DNA from: Burkholderiales bacterium
GTDB taxonomy: Bacteria; Pseudomonadota; Gammaproteobacteria; Burkholderiales; Burkholderiaceae_C
Assembly (NCBI GenBank): GCA_019509985.1
Contig: JAEKLF010000114.1
Coordinates: 1 to 49,413, forward strand
Reading direction: 5' to 3'
Length of the DNA stretch: 49,413 bases
Shown here: in pieces, positions 30,217 through 41,846 of the stretch
Position numbering within the stretch: position 1 is the first letter of the stretch
Layout of the letters: each line of letters opens with the position of its first letter
Translations under genes and position numbers: made by a program
The notes under the pieces: model-generated
The model's database searches: none
The model's input: only the letters and a program-made list of their open reading frames with translations
Told to the model about the DNA's origin: nothing

Positions 30217-32457
30217 TCAGGCGAACTTGAACGGGAGCTCGCGCTGGCGCTGCCCCGTCAGCCGCGCCACCGCGTTGGCCAGCGCCGGGGCCAGCGCCGG
30301 CAGGCCTGGCTCGCCCATGCCCTTGGGCGGGTCGTTGCTGGGCACGATGCTGACGGTCATCACCTTGGGTGCGTCCGGCATGCGCGGCATGGCCACGTCA
30401 GAGAAGTTGCCCTGCTCGACGACGCCATCCTTGAAGGTGATGCGGTGCGTCGGCATCGTCGTGGCCAGGGCCATGATGGCGGCGCCCTGCACCTGGGTCT
30501 CGACGGCCTTGGGATTCACGCAGAGGTTGCAGTGCACGCCGGCATGCACTTCCTGCAGCACCGGCTGGCGATCCTTGCCCTTGCCCTTCATGCCGGCGAC
30601 GACGACGTAGGCGACGACGGACTCGAAGCTCTCGTGCACCGCCACGCCCCAGGCCTGCCCGGCTTTCAGCTTGCGCTTGCCATAACCGCTCTTGTCGACA
30701 GCGGCCTGCAGGGCCTGGCGATGCCGCTCGGCCTTGGCGTTGCCCTGCATCAGCTTGAGCCGGTAGGCGACCGGGTCCTGCTGGGTCGCGACCGCGATCT
30801 CGTCGATCAGCGTCTCCATCACGTAAGCCGTGTGCGTGGAGCCCACCGAGCGCCACCACAGCACCGGCACGTTGACGTCGGGGTGGTGCACGCTCAGGTT
30901 CATCGGCAGCTCGTAGGGCTCGCGCATGCCCTCGGTCGTCGTGCCGTCCACGCCCTTCTGGTAGCCGAAGCCCTCCAGCGGCGAGCCCTTCAGAATGCTC
31001 TGGCTGACGATGCGGTGCTGCCAGCCGAGCACCTTGCCGCTCGCGTCGAAACCGATCTCGGCGCGGTGCACGGTCATCGGCCGGTAGTAGCCCGACTTCA
31101 TGTCGTCCTCGCGGCTCCAGATGACCTTGACCGGCATGCGCTGGCCGGCCTGGGCCAGCGCGACGGCGACGGCCGCCGCCTCGCGCGGCCATTCGGTCGC
31201 GGGCGTGGCGCGCCGGCCGAAGCCGCCGCCGGCCATCTGCACATTGATCTGCACCTGCTCCGGCTTCAGGCCCACCGTCTTGGCGATGTTCATCGCATCG
31301 ATGCCGGGCATCTGGGCCGCGTAATAGACGTCGCAGCGGTCGGCCTTCAGATCGACCGTGCAGGCCAGCGGCTCCATCTGCGCATGGTTCAGGTAGGGAA
31401 AGACGAAGTCGGCCGTGATCTTCTTGGGCGCCTTGCTCCAGCCGCTGGCGTCGGCCTGGAACTCGGGCTTGGGCGCCGGCGTGCCAGCCGTCCTGGCCAG
31501 GGCCAGGTACTGCTTGGTCAGCGCCTGGGTGTCGGGCTTGACGACGCCGCCCAGGTCCCAGTCGACCTTGAGCGCGTCGCGCCCCTTCTTGGCGGCCCAG
31601 TAGCCGCTGGCCACCACGGCGACGCCCTGGCCGCCACGGTCGAGCGTGACCGGCAACACGGCCTTCACGCCCTTGACCTTGAGCGCCTCGGTCGAGTCGA
31701 GCTTGGCGACCTTGCCGTTGAACACCGGCGGGCGCTGGATGACGGCGACCGCCATGCCAGGCAGCTGCACGTCCATGCCATAGGCCTGGCGACCGGTGGA
31801 CTTGGCCTGGCTGACGGTCAGCGTGGTCGGCTGGCCGATGAGCTTGAAGGCCTTGGGGTCCTTCAGCGTGACGGCCTCGGGCACGGTCTGCTTCATGGCG
31901 GCGTCGAAGAACTCGCCGTAGCCGGCGCTCCTGCCCGCGCCCGAAATGACGCCGTTCTCGGCCTTCAACGACGAGGCTGGCACGCCCCAGCTCTCGGCCG
32001 CCGCCGCGACCAGCATGGCCTTGGTGCGAGCGCCCAGCTCGCGGTACTGCTGGTAGCTGTTCTTCACCGAGTTGGAGCCGCCGGTCAGGTGGATGCCGAA
32101 CAGCGGGTCCACGTAGGCGCCCTTCTGGTCGCCGAAGCCGGTGCGGACCTTGCTCCAGTCCGCGTCCAGCTCCTCGGCGCAGATCATGGCCAGGCCGGTC
32201 TCGATGCCCTGGCCCATGTCCATGCGGTTGCACAGGATGGTGGTGGTGCCGTCCTTGGCGATGCTGACGAAGGCCAGCGGTTGCTCGGTTGGCTTGGCGC
32301 CGGCTTTCGGAGGCTGCGCGGCGGCAACGCCGGGCAAGACATCCAAAAGGGCCAGGCCGACGGCGCCGCCGACCGTGGTCGTGACGAAGCTGCGGCGGGA
32401 CAGGCCGGACGAGGCGCGGCCGCTGACGGCGGCGTCGATGCGACGGGGATTCAGCAT
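30217..32457 (-). CDS. Molybdenum hydroxylase large subunit (IorB/CoxL family)
   Basis: A 746-residue molybdopterin subunit of an aldehyde oxidase or isoquinoline 1-oxidoreductase type enzyme. A Tat signal S20-R-R-S-F-V with a hydrophobic stretch follows, indicating export of the folded cofactor enzyme. The body shows RMDMGQGIETG, the MCD-binding GGGFGRR loop, and a C-terminal MGEPGLPALAPALANA with the active-site Glu in the GEPGLP motif. The substrate is not readable. An AGGAGG site precedes ATG 32457. The iron-sulfur subunit gene is 10 bp upstream. No cytochrome subunit or MCD maturation gene is close. Confidence 0.93.
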   Translation of the reverse strand: MLNPRRIDAAVSGRASSGLSRRSFVTTTVGGAVGLALLDVLPGVAAAQPPKAGAKPTEQPLAFVSIAKDGTTTILCNRMDMGQGIETGLAMICAEELDADWSKVRTGFGDQKGAYVDPLFGIHLTGGSNSVKNSYQQYRELGARTKAMLVAAAAESWGVPASSLKAENGVISGAGRSAGYGEFFDAAMKQTVPEAVTLKDPKAFKLIGQPTTLTVSQAKSTGRQAYGMDVQLPGMAVAVIQRPPVFNGKVAKLDSTEALKVKGVKAVLPVTLDRGGQGVAVVASGYWAAKKGRDALKVDWDLGGVVKPDTQALTKQYLALARTAGTPAPKPEFQADASGWSKAPKKITADFVFPYLNHAQMEPLACTVDLKADRCDVYYAAQMPGIDAMNIAKTVGLKPEQVQINVQMAGGGFGRRATPATEWPREAAAVAVALAQAGQRMPVKVIWSREDDMKSGYYRPMTVHRAEIGFDASGKVLGWQHRIVSQSILKGSPLEGFGYQKGVDGTTTEGMREPYELPMNLSVHHPDVNVPVLWWRSVGSTHTAYVMETLIDEIAVATQQDPVAYRLKLMQGNAKAERHRQALQAAVDKSGYGKRKLKAGQAWGVAVHESFESVVAYVVVAGMKGKGKDRQPVLQEVHAGVHCNLCVNPKAVETQVQGAAIMALATTMPTHRITFKDGVVEQGNFSDVAMPRMPDAPKVMTVSIVPSNDPPKGMGEPGLPALAPALANAVARLTGQRQRELPFKFA

Positions 32458-32467
32458 GGCAACCTCC

Positions 32468-32926
32468 TCAGGCGAGCTTGGCCGCGGCCGCATGGATGGC
32501 GGCGCGGATGCGGGTGTAGGTGCCACAGCGGCAGAGATTGCCGGCCATGGCCTCGTCGATCTGCGCGTCGCTGGGTTTCTTGTTGCCCTTCAGCAGCGCG
32601 ACGGCGCTCATCACCTGGCCGCTCTGGCAGTAGCCACACTGCGCCACGTCGTGCTCGACCCAGGCGGCCTGCACGGCCTGGCCGACCTTGTCGGTGGCGA
32701 TGCCCTCGATGGTCGTGACCTGGGCACCGGCCACCGACGAGATCGGCGTCAGGCAGCTGCGCACCGGCGCGCCGGCCACGTGCATGGTGCAGGCGCCGCA
32801 CTGGGCCGCGCCGCAACCGAACTTGCTGCCGGTCAGCTGCAGCTCCTCGCGCACGGCCCACAGCAGGGGCATGTCAGGGTCGGCGTCCAGCGCGACGGCG
32901 CGACCGTTGACGGTCAGGTTGATCAT
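32468..32926 (-). CDS. (2Fe-2S) subunit of molybdenum hydroxylase (IorA-like)
   Basis: A 152-residue protein with two [2Fe-2S] domains. The plant-ferredoxin-like cluster uses C38, C43, C46 and C58 (KFGCGAAQCGACTMHV). The all-helical cluster uses C97, C100, C132 and C134 (QCGYCQSGQV, NLCRCGTYTRI). All eight ligands are present. It passes electrons from the Mo site of the partner to an acceptor. No signal peptide is visible, as expected if it is co-exported with the Tat-bearing large subunit. It is the first gene of the pair. Confidence 0.95.
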   Translation of the reverse strand: MINLTVNGRAVALDADPDMPLLWAVREELQLTGSKFGCGAAQCGACTMHVAGAPVRSCLTPISSVAGAQVTTIEGIATDKVGQAVQAAWVEHDVAQCGYCQSGQVMSAVALLKGNKKPSDAQIDEAMAGNLCRCGTYTRIRAAIHAAAAKLA

Positions 32927-33018
32927 GGGGGGCTCCTCCGGGGGTGGGAAGCGAAGGACTCTAGCCAGAAGCCGCCGCCCAGTACTTCAGTCAGGCATTG
33001 CCGGCGCGGTACGCAACC

Positions 33019-33405
33019 TCAGCCCATGTCCGGGCGTCCGATCGCATCGGCCAGCGCCTCCAGGCCGACGGGCTTGACCAGGTGGGCGTCGAAACCCGAG
33101 CGCACGGAGCGCTCGATGTCCTCGGGCTGGCCGTAGCCCGTCAGCGCCACCAGGCGCAACGGCGCCACGGCCGGTTCGGCGCGCAGCCGCCGGGCCACCT
33201 CGTAGCCGTCCATGCCAGGCAGGCCGATGTCCAGCAGCACGACGTCCGGCCGCCACGACAGCGACAGCACGATCGCCTCCGTCGCGCTGAAACCGGTGCG
33301 CACCTCGTGGCCCTCGATGCGCAGCATCATGGCCAGGGACTCGGCCGCGTCCTCGTTGTCGTCGATCAACAGGACACGGCGCGACACGAAGTCCGCAGCG
33401 TTCAT
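33019..33405 (-). CDS. Single-domain response regulator
   Basis: A 128-residue receiver with all key residues: IDDNED (acidic pocket), D59 in LLDIGLPGMDGYE, Thr in ALTGYG, and K111 in LVKP. The pattern matches receivers often placed after hybrid kinases (EDIERSVRSGFDAHLVKP). There is no output domain. Its ATG overlaps by one base (TGATG) the stop of a short open frame whose end resembles the C-terminus of a histidine kinase, so the regulator seems to have lost its partner (see 33405-33563). Confidence 0.9.
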   Translation of the reverse strand: MNAADFVSRRVLLIDDNEDAAESLAMMLRIEGHEVRTGFSATEAIVLSLSWRPDVVLLDIGLPGMDGYEVARRLRAEPAVAPLRLVALTGYGQPEDIERSVRSGFDAHLVKPVGLEALADAIGRPDMG

Positions 33406-33563
33406 CACCACCTCGGTGGCCGCGCCTGGCCTGACAACGGCCGGCGGATCCCGAAGCTGGCGCCGCGGCCCACGTCCGCGCCGTGCGCGCGCATCAGCTG
33501 GCCGCGCTCGCCGCCGCCGGGCAGGCAGGCGTTGTCGACGTCGCGCGGCGGCATGAACAGGCT
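33405..33563 (-). pseudogene. Possible remnant of a histidine kinase C-terminus
   Basis: This open stretch ends by sharing a base with the downstream receiver start (TGATG) and encodes LMRAHGADVGRGASFGIRRPLSG. That resembles the end of a HATPase domain, where a line such as 'GRGATF.+RLPL' follows the ATP-binding loop. Nothing upstream resembles HisKA or the other ATPase boxes, and the frame has no clear start. The rest of the 33406-33751 gap holds only this and the terminator at 33698. Confidence is low because the similarity is short. Confidence 0.35.
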
Positions 33564-33697
33564 CATGCGGCAGCCCGGGCGCGAGGGAGCGAATGGCGGT
33601 GTGGCGGGCAATGCATGGCGGCTGTGTCAGGGACGAAGGTGGGCCTGCCGCGACGATAGCGTGTCTGCGCACCGGCCACAGCCGGGTCGGTACCCAT

Positions 33698-33722
33698 AAA
33701 AAAAGAGGCTCCGAGGAGCCCC
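33698..33722 (-). terminator. Rho-independent terminator for the TonB receptor gene
   Basis: On the minus strand, GGCTC-CTCG-GAGCC forms a 5 bp stem with a tetraloop, followed by TCTTTTTTT. It lies about 30 bp after the receptor stop codon. This is the only hairpin in the window with a proper U-run. Confidence 0.85.
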
Positions 33723-33751
33723 TTCCAGCAAGCGCCTCGAGGCGCCGCACG

Positions 33752-36508
33752 TCATTTGAACTGGTAGTTCGCGCTGACGTACCAGAAACGGCCGCGCGGA
33801 TCCACGAAGGAGCCGGCATAGCCGGTCACGTGCGAGCCATAGCTGGACACGGCCGTGAACGGCGGGTCCTGGTTCAGCAGGTTGCGCGCGCCCAGGCGCA
33901 GGGCCAGCGTGGGGATGGGCTTCCAGCCCAGCCCCACGTTCCAGCGGCTGCTGTCCTTGACCTTGTGCTCGATGGACGGGCCGACGTTGGCCTCGACGAG
34001 GCCGGCCGATTCGGTCCAGCCCTTCACGAAGACGTTCTCCAGCGTCACGTTCCAGTTGCCCATCGCCCAGTCGAAGGCCAGCGTGTGCTGCCACTTGGGC
34101 ACCGGCTGGATGCCGGCGCCGTCGCCGGCCGTGCCCTCGTAGGAGACGAACGGCGTGTTCTTGCCGTTCTGCTGCTTCCAGTTGTTGATGTGGGTGCCCG
34201 TCAGGCTGACGCCCAGGCGGCCCCACTCGCCGAGCGCGAAGTTGGACTTCACATCGAGGTCGATGCCGGAGGTCTTGAGCTCGCCCAGGTTTTCGACCGG
34301 CGTCTCGATGTAGCTGATGAAACCATTGGCCAGGCGGTGGATGCGCGCGGCGTAGCGCTGGTACAGCGTCGTGTCGGACATGATGGCGTCGCCGCCGATG
34401 GTGCCGATCTGGTCCTTCTTCTGGATGTGCCAGTAGTCCAGCGCGATGGACAGATCGCGCATGGGCTCGAACACCGCGCCGAAGGAGTACTGGCGCGACT
34501 TCTCGGGCTTGAGCGACGGGTCGCTGGACAGGCGCACGTTGAACTGCGTCTCGCAGCGCGGGTCGCCGGCATGGCCGGCCGGGCAGTCGGGGTCGACCAG
34601 CGAGTTGGCGGTGTTGGTGAACGCCGTCGGACTGTGCACGTCCCACAGCGTCGGCGCGCGAAAGCCCGTGCCGACGCTGGAGCGCAGCAGCACTTCCTTG
34701 CTGGGTTGGAAGCGCAGCGTCAGGCCCGGGTTGAAGGTGGAGCCGAAGTCGTTGTAGTGGTCGTAGCGCGCCTTGACGCTGGCCTCCCAGCCCTTGGCGA
34801 AGGGCATGGACAGCTCGGTGAACAGCGCATAGATGCTGCGCGAGGCGACCGTCTTGGGCACGGTGCCTTCGCCGCCGATGTGCAGGCCCTGCTCGTAGTC
34901 GGCGTTGACGGCGTGGTCGTCGGCCTTCTCCTTGCGCAGGTCGGTGCCCACGGCCAGCATCATCGGGCCGCCGGCCATGGCCATCAGCTCACGGCTGGCG
35001 TGCACGTCGAAGGCGTAGGTCGTGCTCTTGGAACGGCGCATCGGCCCTTCCATGCGCGCGCGGTCCAGCGCGGCCAGGCCGGCGGCGTCCTGCGGGCCGA
35101 AGGGGTTGATGGCGCCCGAGGCCAGCTCGGTGATGAAACGACCCTCGTGCAGGTAGTTGAAGTAGTCCAGCGAGCCCTTGGCCTGCGACAGCGTCAGGCC
35201 GGCGTCGTAGTCCCAGCCGGCGGCGATGCCGGTGGCACCGGCGACGAAGCGGGTCTGCTCGTTGAGCGTGTCGTTGGTGCGCGGGCCGACGGGCACCGAG
35301 CGCATCGCGATCTCGGTGAAGCCGCCGCCCAGCGTATCGAACTGCGCCGGCGTGTAGCCCAGGCTGGTCAGCAACGCGGCGGGGAAGAACTTGCTCGAGA
35401 TCGGGAAGGCGAAGGACGGGTAGGTGCCGTCGGCCTTCACGTGGCCGGCCGTCGAGTCGATGGGCACGGGGGCGACGCGGCCGATGGAGTGGTTGCGCGC
35501 GTAGCTGCCTTCGAAGAAGAGCTGCGAGTCGCCGCCCATGTCGATGGTCAGGCGGCCGAAGGCGTCGGCCTTGGTCGAGTCGGGCAGGTTCTCCTGGATG
35601 GCCGGATAGATGAAGCGGCAGCGCTTGATCGGCGTGCCGTTGGGCGTCGTCGCGGTCAGCGTCTGGATGGTGTTGAAGTCGGGATCGCAGGGGCTGAAGT
35701 TCGCGCCCGCGTTCGGGTAGGCGCCAGGGGTGATGTTGAAGTCGACCAGGCGGCCGGGGAAGGAGCGGCCCGAGGTCGGCGGATCGGAGCCGGGGATCTC
35801 CTGGATGCCGCGCAGGTACCACTTCTGGTCCAGCGCCGCGAGCTTGGTCTGCTTCTTGATGTTGCCCGTCAGCAGCAGGTTGTAGCCGTCGGTCTTCAGT
35901 CCGCCCATGCCGAAGGACACCGATGCGGCGGTCTCCTTGCCGCCGATGTTCTTCTCGGTGTTGCCGTACTTCAGCGTGACCTCGCCCTTGTCGTAGTCCT
36001 TGCGCGTGATGAAGTTGATGACGCCGCCGACGGCGTCGGTGCCGTAGACGGCCGAGGCGCCGTCACGCAGCACTTCAATGCGGTCGATGGCCGCGAACGG
36101 GATGCTGTTCAGGTCCACCGACGAGTTGCCGCCGATGGAGCCGAAGGCGAAATTGGCCATGCGCCGGCCGTTCAGCAGCACCAGCGTCGAGTTGGGCCCC
36201 AGGCCGCGCAGGTTCGCAAAGCTCTGCGCGTAGCCGGCGCCCTGCGTCGTGTCCGACTGCATCGCGGTGTTGGCGCCGACGCGGCGCAGGATGTCCTCGA
36301 TGTTGGTGGCGCCGGACTTCATGATCTGGTCGCGCGTGATGACGCTGACCGGCAGGGCCGTCTCGGACTCGACGCGCTTGATCGACGAGCCGGTGACGGT
36401 GATGCGCTCGAGCTGCTGCTGGGGCTGCGGCTGCTGCGCCCAGGCCGGGGCCGAGACGAGACCGGCGCCGAGCAGGGCCCATGCCAGGCGGGTATTTCGG
36501 TGTTGCAT
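33752..36508 (-). CDS. TonB-dependent outer membrane receptor
   Basis: A 918-residue receptor. The signal peptide is residues 1-24 (WALLGAGLVSAPAWA). A Gln-rich stretch precedes a putative TonB box (ERITVTGSSIKR). The plug domain (about 50-165) has VITRDQIMKSGATNIEDIL, NLRGLGPNSTLVLLNGRR and IEVLRDGASAVYGTDAVGGV. The barrel ends WYVSANYQFK, a C-terminal aromatic signature for outer-membrane insertion. The subfamily (GSSIKR, TNIEDILRRVGAN) is typical of receptors for complex organic ligands or peptides, and the substrate is not readable. No TonB/ExbBD genes are near. It has a long leader with a strong inverted repeat upstream and a Rho-independent terminator after. Confidence 0.93.
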   Translation of the reverse strand: MQHRNTRLAWALLGAGLVSAPAWAQQPQPQQQLERITVTGSSIKRVESETALPVSVITRDQIMKSGATNIEDILRRVGANTAMQSDTTQGAGYAQSFANLRGLGPNSTLVLLNGRRMANFAFGSIGGNSSVDLNSIPFAAIDRIEVLRDGASAVYGTDAVGGVINFITRKDYDKGEVTLKYGNTEKNIGGKETAASVSFGMGGLKTDGYNLLLTGNIKKQTKLAALDQKWYLRGIQEIPGSDPPTSGRSFPGRLVDFNITPGAYPNAGANFSPCDPDFNTIQTLTATTPNGTPIKRCRFIYPAIQENLPDSTKADAFGRLTIDMGGDSQLFFEGSYARNHSIGRVAPVPIDSTAGHVKADGTYPSFAFPISSKFFPAALLTSLGYTPAQFDTLGGGFTEIAMRSVPVGPRTNDTLNEQTRFVAGATGIAAGWDYDAGLTLSQAKGSLDYFNYLHEGRFITELASGAINPFGPQDAAGLAALDRARMEGPMRRSKSTTYAFDVHASRELMAMAGGPMMLAVGTDLRKEKADDHAVNADYEQGLHIGGEGTVPKTVASRSIYALFTELSMPFAKGWEASVKARYDHYNDFGSTFNPGLTLRFQPSKEVLLRSSVGTGFRAPTLWDVHSPTAFTNTANSLVDPDCPAGHAGDPRCETQFNVRLSSDPSLKPEKSRQYSFGAVFEPMRDLSIALDYWHIQKKDQIGTIGGDAIMSDTTLYQRYAARIHRLANGFISYIETPVENLGELKTSGIDLDVKSNFALGEWGRLGVSLTGTHINNWKQQNGKNTPFVSYEGTAGDGAGIQPVPKWQHTLAFDWAMGNWNVTLENVFVKGWTESAGLVEANVGPSIEHKVKDSSRWNVGLGWKPIPTLALRLGARNLLNQDPPFTAVSSYGSHVTGYAGSFVDPRGRFWYVSANYQFK

Positions 36509-36628
36509 GAAGTGCTCACTCCTCTGGTTGACGGTGGGACGGTTCAGGGCCCTTCAGGGCTCTCGCCGCGGTGCGGCAAACGTCCACGTGTGAAGAAGTG
36601 TTGGGCGTGTGTAAACGCGCATCCCCCT

Positions 36629-36686
36629 GCGGGAAGTCAGGCTGTGGTGCTTTCGCCGCAGCTCAAACTAGGGCCTGACTTCCCGC
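36629..36686. other. 14 bp perfect inverted repeat upstream of the TonB receptor gene
   Basis: GCGGGAAGTCAGGC (36629-36642) and GCCTGACTTCCCGC (36673-36686) pair perfectly. A second stem inside (GCTGTGG with CCGCAGC, one wobble) would extend the structure. It lies in the 202 bp gap between the CHASE2 kinase stop (36711) and the receptor start (36508), 120 bp before the latter. It has no U-run on either strand, so it may be a structured leader, a Rho-type 3' end of the kinase mRNA, or a binding site. I found no match to a cobalamin riboswitch box. Confidence 0.6.
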
Positions 36687-36710
36687 ACGGGGAAGGTCAC
36701 GCGAACAGCA

Positions 36711-39076
<2,366 letters not shown>

Positions 39077-39077
<1 letters not shown>

Positions 39078-40705
39078 CAGAGCGCGGGGATCAGCAACAG
39101 CGGCAGCAGCCAGAGCCAGCGCGGGTAGGGCTGCTCGATCATCTGCGTCTGGCCCCAGGGGCTGGCCGCCCCGGCCGCGTTGAAGGCGCGGGCGCGCAGG
39201 AAGTACTTGCCCGGCGACGGCTTGGGCAGGGCGAGCTGGGGCTCATCGGTCTGGTAGCGCTGCACGTCGGCGCCGTCGAAGATTTCGGTCTTGGACCACT
39301 CCAGCTCGTAGTGCGTGACGCCGGCATCGGCGCGCCAGCGCAGCTTGAGCTGATCGCCGCTGACCTCGGGCTCCACCGGCGGCGGCGCGGGCGGCGGGGG
39401 CTTGAGCTCGAAGGTCTGCGCGTCGCTGAAGGGACCGGAGCGACCGCCGGCTTCGACGGACGCGATGCGCCAGTGGTAGACGCCGTCGGGCAACCTGACC
39501 TCGTAGTTGGCCGCGTCGATGGGGGGTGGCTGCAGCGCCAGGTCCTTGAAGCCGGCGTCGCGCGCGATCTGCAGGCGCACATCAGGCGCGACGGTGTTGC
39601 GCGTCCAGGCCAGGGCCATCTCGCCGCTGTAGCTGACGGCACCGGCGGCCGGCGCCCGGATGAACGGTGGTTCGGGGCGGGCCTGCAGCGTCACGGTGGC
39701 GTCGGCCGCGGCGCCTTCCTGGCCGCGTGCGTCGATGGCACGCACGCGCAGGGTGTAGTCGCCGTCGGCCAGCTCGCGTGCCTCGGGCCAGGTGGCCACG
39801 GGCTCGGCGACATGGGCGTCCAGCAGCAGGCGGTCGACGTCGCCTCGGGGGTAGAGCTGTGCACGCCAGGTGGCGGCGCCAGCCGGGCCGCCGGCCCAGG
39901 CCAGGTGCAGCGGCAGCCGTTCCGCCAGCGGCGCCAGGCCACTCAGGTCTGGCGCCGGCAGCAACGGCGCGACCGAGCGGGCAGCGCCTTGCGCCAGCAG
40001 ACCCTGGTCGGCGGCCACGTCAGCGCCCAGGCCGTCGGCATGCACGGCGCCGTGCAACACCTGCATGCGGCTGGCGCCTTCGGCGATCTGCACGCGGAAT
40101 TCGGTGCCACGCACGCCCAGGTTCACGTGCGGCGTGCGCAGCTCGTACAGCGGTACGCGCTGGGCATTGGGCGCGACGTGGTTGTCCACGCCGCCCTTGG
40201 CCAGGCTCAGGCGCACGGCGGGAATGGCGCCGCGGCCGAGCACGAGGAGCTGCTCCAGCGTCACGTCGCTTTCGGGCGGGATCAGCAGCCGCGAGCCGTC
40301 GGCAAAGCGCAGGCTGGCGCTGGCCTGGGCGCCGGTGCGGATGCGGTCGCCGCTGAGCAGCGTGGCGCCGGCCACCAGGGCTTCAATGCCGGCGCCGCGC
40401 TGGCGTTGAACCTCGCCCTTGACGAAGGCAGCCTCGGCGACGCTGGCCTCGCGCTTGAGCCAGGCGACCGGCATGCGCAGCGTGCTGCCCGGCCGCAGGC
40501 GCAGCGGGTCGGGCACGTGGTTGAGCTTTTGCAGGTCGCGCCAGGTCCTGGGCCGCGCCATCCAGGCCTGCGTCAGCGTGATCAGCGTGTCACCCTTCTG
40601 GATGCGGTAGCGCCAGTCGGCGTCGGCCGCGTCCGTGGGCTGCGCCCTCGCCAAGCTCAAGCTCAGCAACAGGCCTGTGGCCAGCCACACTTTTTGTGCT
40701 TTCAT
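39077..40705 (-). CDS. LysM-FecR domain exported protein
   Basis: A 542-residue envelope protein. The signal peptide is residues 1-21 (LATGLLLSLSLARAQ). A LysM domain (about 32-80; WRYRIQKGDTLITLTQAWM) is followed by a FecR domain (about 95-215; GDRIRTGAQASASLRFADGS, LRTPHVNLGVRGTEFRV). Two or more fibronectin-like segments follow (LADGDYTLRVRAID, LPDGVYHWRIASVEAGG, PSPGKYFLRARAFNAAGAAS). The end is a C-terminal hydrophobic helix (WLWLLPLLLIPAL), suggesting an inner-membrane anchor. FecR/LysM proteins bind peptidoglycan and pass stress signals. Its coupling to a CHASE2 kinase suggests a sensor pair. Confidence 0.9.
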
Positions 40706-40781
40706 CGAAGCCCCCTTCCCTCGCGGCAGGGTGCATCCTAGTCATAACTGAGAATGCGCGACACCACGAGGAGGGCGTGCG

Positions 40782-41063
40782 ATGTTCACGATTTCGGCCT
40801 TTACCGGCTGGCTGCGCCGCCACCGCATCGCCTGCTTCGGACTGATGGTCCTGAGCTTCATCGCCTTCGGCCTGCTGACGCTGGACCTGGTGCGCCTGGT
40901 CAGCGCCAACGTGGCCTTCGTGTCGGAAAACGGCTGGCAGGGCCTGCAGGACGGCGGCCTGCGTCAGCTGCTAGAGCTGCTCGCCTCGGTCGTCATGGCG
41001 ATGCTGTCCTGGCTGCTGTTCAAGGTCTGCGAGACCGTGCTGGTGCAGTGGCTGACGCGCTAG
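40782..41063 (+). CDS. Small two-TM membrane protein
   Basis: A 93-residue protein with two hydrophobic segments (about 17-37, ACFGLMVLSFIAFGLLTLDL; about 67-84, LLASVVMAMLSWLLFKV) and a short charged loop between. A strong GAGGAGGG site precedes ATG 40782. I do not recognise the family. It is divergent from the FecR gene (76 bp) and convergent with the TetR gene. Confidence 0.65.
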   Translation: MFTISAFTGWLRRHRIACFGLMVLSFIAFGLLTLDLVRLVSANVAFVSENGWQGLQDGGLRQLLELLASVVMAMLSWLLFKVCETVLVQWLTR

Positions 41064-41079
41064 GAACCCGACCAGGCGC

Positions 41080-41772
41080 CTAGGCCTGGGCGAGCGCGTC
41101 CTGCAACTGTGAGCGCAGCCGGCGCAGACGCTGCAGCTCCTGGTCAGGCGCCTGCAGGGCCGGCCACAGCAAGGCGACGAGATCGCGCGCGCTGGCCTCC
41201 ACGTCCAGCTGCCGACCGGTGATGACGACCTCCCACAACATGTGCTCCATCGGCCCGAAGACGAGGGAGCGCAGCAGCCGCAGCGGGATGTCATTTCTGA
41301 CCTCCCCCGCCTCCTGGCCGCGTGCGAGCAGGTCCATCAGCGGCGCGGTGTAGCGGCGCTGCAGCTCGACGAAGCCTTCACCCAGGTCTTGCCCCTTGGT
41401 CCGGCCTTCGGACAGCACCAGCGCGCACAACCCAGTACCTTGGATCAGGAACAGGCGCAGATGCGTCAGCACGACGAATTCGAGCTGCTCGCGCACCGGG
41501 GCCGCGCGCGGCAGGCCGGCCTCGATGGCGGCGATGATCTCGTCGTACCAATCCTGGATGACGCGCATGCACAGCTCGCGCTTGCCGCGGAAGTAAGTGA
41601 AGACGGTGGCCTCGGAGATGGCCAGGCGCTGCGCAATCTCGGTGGTGGTCGCGCGTTCGTAGCCGCGCTCGGCGAACACCTCGCGGCCCACGCGCAGGAT
41701 GTCGCGCACGCGCTGCTCGGCCTTCGGGCCGGCGGGCGAACGGCGCTGGGGAGTTGCGGTGGCGGCAGTCAT
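41080..41772 (-). CDS. TetR-family transcriptional regulator
   Basis: A 230-residue protein of ordinary TetR length. The N-terminal HTH (residues about 20-65) reads ILRVGREVFAERGYERATTTEI, QRLAISEATVFTYFRGKREL, with a Tyr-Phe helix start typical of the family. The C-terminal region is helical and variable. The gene is divergent from liuB (151 bp). In beta-proteobacteria, TetR regulators of the LiuQ type are reported to control leucine degradation, which would fit the position, but I cannot confirm the match. A 15 bp palindrome lies in the intergenic region. Confidence 0.9.
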   Translation of the reverse strand: MTAATATPQRRSPAGPKAEQRVRDILRVGREVFAERGYERATTTEIAQRLAISEATVFTYFRGKRELCMRVIQDWYDEIIAAIEAGLPRAAPVREQLEFVVLTHLRLFLIQGTGLCALVLSEGRTKGQDLGEGFVELQRRYTAPLMDLLARGQEAGEVRNDIPLRLLRSLVFGPMEHMLWEVVITGRQLDVEASARDLVALLWPALQAPDQELQRLRRLRSQLQDALAQA

Positions 41773-41795
41773 CGAGGCCGCATTCTGCGCAAATA

Positions 41796-41810
41796 TTGAG
41801 TAATACTCAA
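41796..41810. promoter_or_regulatory. Palindromic operator candidate for the TetR/liuB pair
   Basis: TTGAGT-AAT-ACTCAA is a perfect inverted repeat with a 3-base centre, 24 bp before the TetR start and 8 bp upstream of the proposed liuB -35 box. Its position suits joint autoregulation and control of liuB. Confidence 0.5.
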
Positions 41811-41817
41811 GTCGGCA

Positions 41818-41846
41818 TTGCGTCCGCGTTCGCCCTGGATTATTCT
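41818..41846 (+). promoter_or_regulatory. Candidate sigma-70 promoter for liuB
   Basis: A TTGCGT box (41818-41823) is followed after 17 bases by TATTCT (41841-41846). It matches the -35/-10 pattern imperfectly and lies 78 bp before the liuB start. Confidence 0.35.

Noticed and set aside
30445..32718. A 757-codon open frame on the plus strand opposite the IorB-like gene
   Set aside because: It runs antisense to a clearly conserved molybdenum hydroxylase. Long antisense frames are expected at about 70% GC. Its His/Gly/Arg-rich composition has no family signature.
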